A DNA stretch of 64,000 nt from contig CALNHX010002662.1 in assembly GCA_940337035.1 (NCBI GenBank), positions 107,905-171,904 on the forward strand, in the 5' to 3' direction. The notes under the pieces were generated by a model. The model worked only from the letters and a program-made list of their open reading frames with translations, was not told the origin of the DNA and did no database searches. The position numbers and the translations under genes are program-made. Shown here in pieces: positions 56,801 through 64,000 of this stretch; the first letter of the stretch is position 1, and each line of letters starts with the position of its first letter. This DNA is from Agriotes lineatus (taxonomy: Eukaryota; Arthropoda; Insecta; Coleoptera; Elateridae).

Positions 56801-57767
56801 TATTAAGACAAAATATTTATCCATTATAATATTGGTTATGGTCACCCCTAAGGAATTCTTTATTTTAGCACGCTATATAATCACAGAATTTAAACAAAAA
56901 AAAACTAAAAATTAAATTTGAGAAAAATTTACTTAATAAAATAAAATATAAGTGTATGCATTTATTTAACAAATATATTCTTTGGCAGCGAATATCGTAA
57001 TGAACCCTACGTTGGAATATTTAATATGAGACAACCAGTTCTTTTAGTTCGAGATTTAAATATCGTTAAAGAGGTTCTTGTTAGAGAATTTACTAAATTT
57101 CACGACATTCCATTTGAGTTAAACGAGGAAGCTGATCCAATTCTCGCAAAAAATCCATTTTTTTCAAAAGGAAACAAATGGAAGATTTCGCGCAGCCAAC
57201 TTACTCCACTGCTAACTACAGCTAAGGTAACCATATTTTATGTGTATTGTAATCTGATCTTTAACTTTTTGTAATTTTTAGAATAAATCTATGTTTCCAC
57301 TTGTTCGAGAAACTTGTACAAAAATAGTTACGTACCTTAATGAGGATCCAAACGCTACTGGAAATAAAGGACTTGAAGCAAAAGAGCTTGCTTTGAAATT
57401 TACAACAGATAACGTTGCCAGTTGTGCATTTGGCTTGGAAGGAAACTCATTTACTGACCCTAAAGCTGAATTTAGAACTTTAGCAGAAAGTTTTTTGAAA
57501 CCCTCTCTACTGTCAATGATGAGGTTTATAATAATGATGCTGTTTCCTGAGCTAGCAAAATATTTTAAAGTTTCGTAAGTTTACATATCGTACATTATTT
57601 ACTTATTTTTCTATTTGACTTATTTTCTAGCATTGGAAGCAAAGATATATCGGACAAATTTAAGAAAATTATTTCAGACACAGTGAAATATCGTCAAGCA
57701 AATAATGTTACCCGTAACGATTTTTTAGACTCTATTATCGAACTTAAATCTAAACCGATGCCGTACG
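46224..57767 (+). CDS. Cytochrome P450, CYP6-like (gene 2), exons 1-4 only
   Basis: Exons: 46224-46408, 56989-57226, 57282-57574 and 57631-57767, with GT-AG borders and matching phases (TGC AG + C gives Ser across intron 1). Exon 1 supplies the ER anchor (MFLFIAVVTLFVFGIYFWL) and the hinge YWKKRGVPFVEP; exon 2 has YRNEPYVGIF and the C-helix WKISR. Exons 2-4 are paralogous to gene 1. Intron 1 is 10.6 kb and filled with transposons. After exon 4 a donor (GTAAGA) is present, but exons 5-7 (I-helix, K-helix, haem loop) are not found up to 64,000. Either they lie beyond the window after another long intron, or the gene is a 3'-truncated duplicate. Confidence 0.8.
46445..48030. mobile_element. TA-flanked element in intron 1 carrying a LINE fragment
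   Basis: Inverted ends ccgggtgtccatcctcaaag and, inverted, ccgggtgtccgttctcaaaa, with cgaacatag continuing the match to about 32 bp. TA flanks at 46443-46444 and 48031-48032. Secondary inverted pieces (about 46490 and 47650) share ttattttccc. The LINE fragment at 46850-47170 (- strand) lies inside. No transposase motif is seen. Confidence 0.7.
46859..47110 (-). pseudogene. Non-LTR RT C-terminal fragment
   Basis: The - strand frame has RRRGRPRNRWKEVVMEDI and GQWRQIVMQW, the extreme C-terminal tail typical of insect RT proteins of the RTE/jockey-like kind. Only the last 60 or so residues remain. Confidence 0.6.
48033..49419. other. Intron 1 of P450 gene 2, nothing recognised
   Basis: AT-rich with short frames. 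A 61-residue frame at 48827-49012 has no known family. No transposon ends were matched here. Confidence 0.3.
49581..49690 (+). repeat. tRNA-derived SINE inside LINE copy 2
   Basis: gctagcgtggccgagcg gives the A-box region and gtgttcaatcccc the B box, about 50 bp apart, followed by a short non-tRNA tail. It interrupts the ORF1 sequence between the zinc finger and the coiled coil. Confidence 0.6.
49909..50343 (+). pseudogene. LINE ORF1 coiled coil fused to mariner helix-turn-helix
   Basis: Residues 1-85 are LINE ORF1 (coiled coil, then NRAKNVFVRGALE, a usual ORF1 core block). From about residue 99 the frame becomes MERYTLQQRIEIGRIHYQN and FRTLCEIYG, the helix-turn-helix of an insect mariner-like transposase. 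The fusion is a chance read-through across an insertion joint, not a selected protein, because the frame stops soon after. Confidence 0.6.
50670..51400 (+). pseudogene. LINE copy 2: endonuclease C-terminus and linker
   Basis: Fragments include MDLIFTDGRQLITKPS and GISDHAGVISHLQ (the catalytic SDH, better kept than in copy 1), then linker pieces IKPWINSELLSM and YKKSL. Stops separate all blocks. The foldback insert at 51414 interrupts the next part. Confidence 0.7.
51414..51999. mobile_element. Two-block foldback element, member 3
   Basis: Begins tcaagggtaataccac, ends gtgttgaatag, and is absent from copy 1 (16182). Block 1 is a palindrome: gtggatatatttttgac (51433) pairs with the inverse ending tatatccac near 51621, around a central hairpin acatcaaaaatgtcacgagc / gagtgacatttaaatgt. 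Block 2 spans gactatttaaca (51638) to tgttgaatagtc (51990-52001). Confidence 0.65.
52238..53510 (+). pseudogene. LINE copy 2: reverse transcriptase
   Basis: Broken frames: KGDKLDLSNYRPISLTPVV, NPIDVIYLDFSKAFD (about 52616-52665), WISDFLSERTFKVKVGQ, a damaged SGVxQxSV block, FYADDTKIYTNPL (about 52917-52955, the catalytic Asp pair), LGVTINSNLSW and GPVWYPELFRDQN. Shifts at about 52550, 52680 and 52985. Confidence 0.8.
54158..54719 (-). mobile_element. Penelope-like retroelement fragment with inverted terminal repeats, copy 2
   Basis: The - strand frame 54236-54493 encodes a Penelope-type RT block: FQADEQFYQQEFGVDMGSP, then LSPAVSKIYMEEFEERA. The fragment is bracketed by inverted repeats of about 120 bp (54158-54279 and 54598-54719) sharing gtgtttatcacac, tttcggaagttttg and gttagtcctgag. 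Penelope-like elements are known for terminal repeats that can be direct or inverted. The rest of the RT and the GIY-YIG endonuclease are missing. Confidence 0.7.
54838..55532 (+). mobile_element. HINE/DINE-like repeat, full-length copy
   Basis: About 695 bp. The 5' block is tctggtgtgatacactcaca followed by cttccttttacagtgatc. The interior is poly(A)-rich, a (CAGA)n/(CACA)n microsatellite lies at about 55360-55412, and the 3' end is the hairpin acttccttta / taaaaggaagt (about 55503-55526). The cttcctttta near the 5' end and its inverse in the 3' hairpin form a subterminal inverted repeat. It is non-coding. Architecture suggests a Helentron-derived element. Confidence 0.6.
55667..56577. mobile_element. 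hAT element, copy 2
   Basis: Ends cagtggttctcaacctg and, inverted, cagtagttctcaacctt. Duplication gtataagg (55659-55666) against gtataacg (56578-56585). The left end has a gcgcccccttaagggggcgc palindrome and the right end a long G run (56527-56547). No transposase. It carries the small mariner MITE at 55850-56072, which copy 1 lacks. Confidence 0.85.
55850..56072. mobile_element. Mariner-type MITE inside the hAT
   Basis: A 223-bp element with perfect inverted ends cagtcgcggaattaaaaatc (24 bp or more) and TA on each side (55848-55849, 56073-56074). The paralogous site at 25177-25178 is empty, with a single TA, which proves insertion after the duplication. Confidence 0.9.
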
Positions 57768-57869
57768 GTAAGAATATATATATTTCGTTAGCTATAAAAC
57801 ATTCAAATGCCAATGGCATTGCTGCGATACATTTTATTAATGATGGATTACAGTTATTGATATTACGGT

Positions 57870-60850
57870 TATTTTTGGCAAGCAGTTTTATATTTGGCAG
57901 TTGATTAGTTTAATTTACAGTTTACGAAAGTTAATCTAATTGGAATAATCATAAAAAATTACATAAATATCTATGCACTAAAAGTATGCTAATAGAAACT
58001 TTAGGCATGGATCAATGAAATACTTAGATCTCTGATCAATGCCCAAATAGTTTTTTACGAAGTTTAAGAGCAGTTTCTAAGGTGTCGCATTATCGATTGT
58101 ATGTAAATGATTTTAAACATAATGTTTACACAAAACTACCTGCAAGGAAGTGAACGAAAAATTCATACATAAAAAACCACTTAAACATATAGGATTATAT
58201 TGGACAGTTTCGCAAAGTTTTATCCAGAAATAGTAGACTGGACTTCTATAGACAGGCATAGAAATTGTCGTATCGTATGCGCTCTTTTACGTATTGTTTT
58301 AAAATTATTTTGACTAATACATTGATGATTCCAGATGCCTAGGTATTCGTTTAGCCTGTGTCGTCCATTTAAGTCAAGCTATTACTTCAGATAATCAAAT
58401 CTACAGATAATTTTAGTCTGTTACATTAACTTTGAGCAACGTAATAACTGCTTCACAAAATACAACTATCGATATATACACGAGCAAGCCAAGATAAAGA
58501 AAAAACTCGTATATCCATTATTCTTGTGAACGTCATGGTGACGCCTACTTGGCTTGTACTTTAAAAAATTATCTCTCCCTCGTTATTTCCTTAATTTATT
58601 TTTTTTGCTACAAAATGACCCATAAACGAAAAATATAGCGGATGATAGGAGGAATTTTGTAGTAAAATGGGTAAATACTGAAATATTTATTACCACGTAT
58701 TAGATAGCTCAGAAACTTCTATGATTTCGGTTTCTTGTAACACTATTTACTTGAGACGTTTACTATAATAAACACATAAGTAGAATAGTATATTACTCTA
58801 CGAGCAGTAATGATTGCTATTACTCAAGATGATAAAGTTTGTGACACGAGCAAACGCGAGTGTCGTAAATGATCCGAGTGAGTAATATGCTTTACTTTGA
58901 GTAGAATACTATACTCTACGACTATTAAATCGGAATTTTCACAATATAAACTCTATAATTTGTATAAAAAAATGGATTATAATAATTGTGATACTTCAAA
59001 ATATCAAAATAATATTCAGCAGTCAGGTGTCATCTTAAAATTCCAGAGCCTGCTATATTTTAATATTAAAGATTGAAGTATTCAACATGCTAGTGATTAG
59101 GTATTAATCAGTTGTTTAATATTAATAATTGTTTCATTACTCGCACCAAGTCAATAAATAGAAGAACTTTTGTTGGTCAATTAACACAAATAATTTTTAA
59201 CACAATAATTAATAACTTCAACCTTATTACAATATTATATATAATTGCTTTTATTTCAGCTATTAATTATAGCAAAGGCATAGTAGATTGATGTTATTTT
59301 TACTTATTAGTAATAATGTTCAGTATAATACTGGAGCAATTAGGTAGCTGTGTTGTAGATACAACTGAATTTAAATCACATTTAATGTTTTCTGTTTTTG
59401 TTTTGTTGGTTACTAAGTAATAGATTGTAAAAGCAGTTTTGCTGTGTGCATTTCATTGTACGTATATAGAGCTAGCAGATGTGCCTGCTCTTTTAAAGGC
59501 ATATTATTTTGTTTATAAACAAATACTAACGTATCTATAGGATTGCAAAGACAGTACGTCAATAGATTAATTCGAGTCTTCTTCATACGCAATATTTTTT
59601 TTCTACTCGCTAATAGAAAGTTGGCTTTTTAATATGATTTAGAGGCATAGAAAATGTTACATTACACTTATGTGAGGATGGTTGCTATGGAAATGCTGGT
59701 GTCAACACTTTCTGTGCGTCGATTCGAAAGGAGGCACAGAAAGTAAAACAATTTCTGTTCGTCCTTAAACGCTTTGTCAAACTGACAGTTAATAATTTTT
59801 AACAAAACAAGCTTATTCATAGCAAATAGATTTGCACATTACTTGTTTTGGGATATTTTTGAAGTACTAAATTAAGAATTGCTAAACATTTTTTAAATTT
59901 ATTTAATTAAACTCGTAGAAAAAACTATGTGTATAATGCGCAAATATGCCGTCCACGATCTTTTTGGGTCAGCGGAGGCAATGACCATCTAGTAATTTTA
60001 TTGGCAGTACCTCTGTGGCAACTAAACTCCCTAATGGAAGTTGACAGTAATTGACACTTTTTGTGTTAGGTTAGGTTGATTTCAGATTAAGGTTATATTT
60101 TCTGAATAGGTACATTGTTGCCGGATCTCTGTTTAAATTAAGGATGAAAAATTGAAATGATTTGACAATTGGCGACAGAAATGAAAATGAGAAATAATAC
60201 ATAAGAAAAGCATTCGATATTAATGTTTATTGCAATTTTGATAAGAACTGTGCACATGATATGAATATTCCACTTTATCTTACATATTTGCTGCATGCTT
60301 GCTTGCTTGCTGGCGTGGAAGGATAAAGACGTCACAAACTGATGCTAAACAAATTTAGTAGAGCAATTGAGCAATATTGGCCTTGAATAAATTAACATGC
60401 GAAAAATGTAAATATCTTGTCAAATGAATGGCTCGCTGATATTGCTTCTTGTTGATTTTCACATCTGCCACATAACATTTCAACACTAAAATAGTAATAA
60501 GTAGGTAGGTAGAAAATTATTATACATTATTACGCTGTATTATTGTTTTTCCGTTCCAAAATTTTATCATAGTTCGTTTCAATGATAATGTACAGCTAGG
60601 AACTCCTTCAGAAGATCAGAGATAGTTTTACACTGCCTCCACATAATGATGATGATATGAGTTGATCAACAAATTATAATAATCTAAACCAGCACTAAAA
60701 TAAATACTTCCTTGATATCTTAATACTTTTGCATCGTATATTCATATTCCTTACTAATTTTGGTTAAACTGTTTAAAAAAGCATCTTCTGACAAACATCT
60801 AAGGTATGATTTTATATAACCACTTAAAATTTTGCCTAAATACTTGTTAT
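57870..60850. other. Downstream of P450 gene 2 exon 4, nothing recognised
   Basis: Homology to gene 1 stops near 57870. I searched by eye for the I-helix, ETLR and haem-loop exons and found none. An imperfect palindrome of about 140 bp lies at 58780-58922 (agtagaatagtatattactc and its inverse). Otherwise the stretch is AT-rich with no recognised feature. Confidence 0.4.
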
Positions 60851-61653
60851 TCACTCATCCTCCATTATTTCGCCATGAAAATCTTTATCATCATTATCGT
60901 CCTCTACTTCTGCAATCAGATTCGCCTAGCGAAATAATAAAGGGAGGTATGTTTTCATACGATAAATTTTCCTTGTGTTTTCTCCAATCATTCAAAATAC
61001 GTTTTTCGCAATGTCTACAAAAATTTTGCCACATTTCTGGAGTACATTTGGAAATTGACTCAAGCCATAACGTCTCAACCTTACCCTTGGATGAAGGTTG
61101 AGAATTGATGTGCTTGTTATAATACAATTTACAAAACCCCCATGCCATTTCAATAGTAGTACTTCATGTTTATGTTCCTGCAATGTCTCATCTACCCAAT
61201 ATCGCCGTTGTCCATTAGTGGGAAAAGGTTTTATTAAATCCCAAAGTCGTTTCTTCGCAAATCTTTGATCAAATTCAATACTGTGGTTACGCAACCATTC
61301 TTGCATTTCGACCCTTCTATTAGAAAAGGTGAGTGGTTTGTCCAACTGAATGATAAGGTCCATGACCACCACACATTTTTGTTTCAAACTAGCCAAAGCA
61401 GAAATAAGTTGTTTAATCACCCAATTATGAAAAGTTTCCTGTCCATTGTCTTATAATAATCTCTATTGTTATTTTTTGAATTTAGTAAGAAGCCACACCC
61501 TTCGACAAATCCTAAATGATATCCCGAATGTAAAACTGTAAATCTTGATCTTTCACTTTTAATTTTGATCGGATACCTTTTTAAATCTGATTCGTGTATC
61601 CAGCGACGGACTGAAGAACTATTTCGGTAGATCCAAGTTTCGTCACGATTCAC
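60851..61653 (-). pseudogene. Tc1/mariner-like DDE transposase remnant
   Basis: Three - strand frames (61417-61653, 60992-61420, 60894-61148) form one protein with two shifts. NRDETWIY gives the first catalytic Asp, CVVVMDLI the second, and an IEMAWG block (reading frame of 61148) the third acidic residue. Between them are NRRVEMQEWLRNHSIEFDQ and RRYWVDETLQEH. The end is acidic. This is the DDE_3-type core of an insect IS630/Tc1-like transposase; the DNA-binding N-terminus is not seen. Confidence 0.75.
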
Positions 61654-61684
61654 GAATATTAAATTTTCACATATAATCTCATAA

Positions 61685-61821
61685 GAGCATTAATTCTTTC
61701 CGGAAATTTTTTTGAGTGCGTTCCAACAAAGTCGTATTAATTTGCCAGAGCGGGACGCGAGGGCAAATTAGGACGTTGTTGGATTGCACGAAAAATAATT
61801 TCCGGATATGAATTAATGCTC
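61685..61821. repeat. Short palindromic MITE
   Basis: The arms gagcattaattctttccgg and, inverted, gagcattaattcatatccgg extend through aaatt and gttccaacaa to about 60 bp each, around a gccagagcgggac centre. Non-coding, just upstream of the DDE remnant. Confidence 0.65.
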
Positions 61822-62199
61822 GAATGCAGATTCGGTAAGAAAATCGTAACAATACAAACCCTAAAAAGAAGTAATGTCTATCTACAAAAAATTTCCAAGA
61901 AATTTTGTTGTTGTCTTAGTTACTGCTCGTGAACTAATTTTTCTATTGGTCATTAATGAGTGTCGTACGATTTTCACTAGAATTTCGAAGTTGTAAAAAT
62001 TTTCTCAAAAAAGTAATTTTTGCTGCAACAACATGCTTTTGTTCACATCAATTTTGCGACCGTTTACCTCCCTGTGGTTGTAACCCATTGACTTTATAAT
62101 TTTGTATAACGTTGTTGCATTGAGTGATTTAAAGAAATAAACAAAAAGCATTTTTACATTTTAATTTCTCTAAATATTTATTGTACACTTATTCAAATT

Positions 62200-62938
62200 A
62201 CGAAATTCAATATTTGATGATGCTGCAGTCCCTGCCGTTTGATAACTTCGATTTTCTCCCAGCCTTTCAGCATTTGAAGACATTTGACACCAGAAGGCAG
62301 TATCTTCAGCAATATTTATTTTCTGAACATTTCGAAGAAATTCATTCCTTCAATAATACCTTCGGTTATTGTAAACATTCTATACATTTTCGTTTTTGTG
62401 TTTGGAATATTAATTTTTATAAAAGATGAAGCAACCACAATATTTTTAACCGCCATAAAAGTAAGTTCTTCTCTCCGACAAGCTCCCGACAAACCAACAA
62501 TTAAAACTACCTAAATAACTGTTATTAGTAATGCTATGAAAAATAGTTTGACGTTTCCATCATACTTTCATCATTAGATAACTCCCATCGTCTCCTTCAT
62601 GAAACTTTCTATTGCTTTCCTTGAAAATATTCTGGATTTTTTGGGCCTGTAAGATTAAAAAATGCGATAAAATTTGTGGATTTACTTATGTCAATATTGT
62701 TCTTCACATGGATTGTTGTTCGAAGCATGGAATAATTACTCCATAGTCTAGAATCTTTCCAAATCTTCGAAGCTTGGGGAAAATAGGCCACTATAACCAC
62801 TTCCCTCGCTTTACACCAGCTTTCAAACTTCTTGTAAGCTGCTTCATACACTGATTTTGATTTCTCTGGTAGAAGAGTAGAATTCATGGCAGCTTCTGCT
62901 TCATTTTCTATATCGGACTTAACTTCGGAATCACTCAT
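62200..62938 (-). pseudogene. Tyrosine-recombinase-like gene (Crypton-type) remnant
   Basis: From the ATG at 62938 the - strand encodes an acidic N-terminus, then EKSKSVYEAAYKKFESWCK and LWSNYSMLRTTIHVKNNID, the SAM-like core-binding domain of eukaryotic tyrosine recombinases. A frameshift near 62650 and stops near 62570 follow. A second block, 62300-62515, reads VVLIVGLSGACRREELTFM, holding the box I catalytic Arg, then INIPNTKTKMYRMFTI. The box II His-x-x-Arg and the Tyr are not recognisable. Families of this kind are Crypton transposons or host genes derived from them. Confidence 0.65.
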
Positions 62939-62944
62939 TTATCG

Positions 62945-64000
62945 AAACAACGCGAACGGATTTTCTGATATTTTTTCGTAAATCGTTTATAAACAACACC
63001 TAAACAACCAGATTGGTTTCGTTGTACTTGCTTAAGTACTTGCCTACTAGTAATTTTTATAACAATTCACAGTGCGGTCATTTTGAGAAAATGGCAAAAG
63101 GTTTTAAGAAATGTAATTTTTTATCGATTGTAGAAAAAAATCTTGTGTGTAATACGTGCTAAATATGCTTTTAAAGCACACGACGTGTTGTCCAACCTCG
63201 ACCTAGGGTCTCGGTGGACAATATTCCCGTCTAGTGCTTTAAAAAGATCCATTTAGACACTTATTACATAAATAGCTATTATCTACAACTACATGGTTTT
63301 TGATGCCAGGCACCTAACTGCTTTCTTTATTATTACGTGCGACGAGTTTAAGAGCAAACCGGAGTGCCTTTAACGTCTCTAGTGCTTTAATGGCACTTAT
63401 ACACGTGTATCATACGCTATATTTTCTACGATCGTAACAGAAATATAAAAACTTAGTTCGGTGGCACTTTTCCGTCACATTGTGTTGGATATTATAGGTT
63501 ATGTCGACATTCAAATTTATGGCAAAGCATGTTTTAATATTATATTAAAACACGCCACCAATAGCAACGTGCAAAAAAGACCGAATTCGCGTGCTAATAT
63601 TAAGAGTGCTACAAACGTCACTTTTGACACTAGAAACTGTACAAAAAGTTGTCATTTTGACAAAAAAGTTTATGAAAGTATCAATGAACAACGTGTATCA
63701 ACACAATTAGTGGTGGGCTTATTCGAATGAAAAATAACCGGTTATCCAGTTATTGAAATAACCTTTGAAACTCGGTTTTCGTTCGAAGTATTCGAATGAA
63801 AAATAACCTCATCTTGATACGTACTACGTGCCGTATCTCAGAGACCTGCGAGTGATCGAAATTCTGTAAATAATACAGTCATTCATAACCATAAGCAAGG
63901 CAGATTGTACTGATTGACCCAGTGAGGCTCGCGGCTGCTTGTTGATGTTATTACCACACTTGAGACTCAAAGTCGACCAGTTAAATTTATGGGGCCGTTT
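62945..64000. other. Right edge of window, nothing recognised
   Basis: AT-rich; an 89-residue frame at 63461-63730 has no known family. ttcgaatgaaaaataacc is repeated at 63722-63739 and 63791-63808. No exon of P450 gene 2 is seen. Confidence 0.35.

Noticed and set aside
58780..58922. Palindrome as an MITE
   Set aside because: The arms are imperfect and I could not identify flanking duplications, so I only mention it in the description of that region.

Overview
This is animal nuclear DNA, almost certainly from an insect. The AT-rich sequence carries spliced genes for CYP6-like (CYP3-clan) cytochromes P450 and is packed with nested transposons: CR1-like and Jockey-like LINEs, BEL/Pao, Penelope-like, hAT, Tc1/mariner, P-like and foldback elements. 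A beetle is my best guess from the look of the P450s and repeats, but that is tentative. There is no bacterial, plasmid or phage content, no rRNA and no CRISPR array.

Layout. 1-1.3 kb: unrecognised, partly GC-rich, retroelement-like debris. 1.3-12.8 kb: one CR1-like LINE on the + strand, split twice, by a 2.5-kb hAT element (8-bp target duplication) and by a 5.6-kb BEL/Pao LTR retrotransposon on the - strand (5-bp duplication). 13.0-25.6 kb: a second, older CR1-like LINE, itself a composite with a mariner fragment, with several further insertions, a Penelope-like fragment and a hAT element. 26.06-35.8 kb: exons 2-7 of P450 gene 1, with an 8-kb fourth intron holding SINE-like, palindromic and head-to-head inverted transposons. 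36-45 kb: a hairpin element, a remnant of a CXC-cysteine transposon protein, a GC-rich island and two opposed Jockey-like LINE copies. 46.2-57.8 kb: exon 1 and exons 2-4 of P450 gene 2. Its 10.6-kb first intron carries a second copy of the same LINE composite, Penelope-like fragment and hAT element. 57.9-64 kb: mostly unrecognised, with a broken DDE transposase and a broken tyrosine-recombinase-like gene.

The main message is a segmental duplication. At least 13.0-26.9 kb corresponds to 50.2-57.9 kb, including the LINE composite, the Penelope-like fragment, the hAT element and P450 exons 2-4. Because the copies are paralogous, later insertions can be read against empty sites in the other copy, which gives precise ends for many elements. 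The deepest nest is a THAP-coding P-like element inside a hAT, inside a LINE, next to P450 gene 1. The two P450 copies differ mostly at amino-acid-changing sites in exons 2-3, yet exon 4 and its flanks are almost identical.

All exon boundaries, reading frames, target duplications and inverted repeats were read by eye. Family assignments come from recalled motifs, not from database searches.
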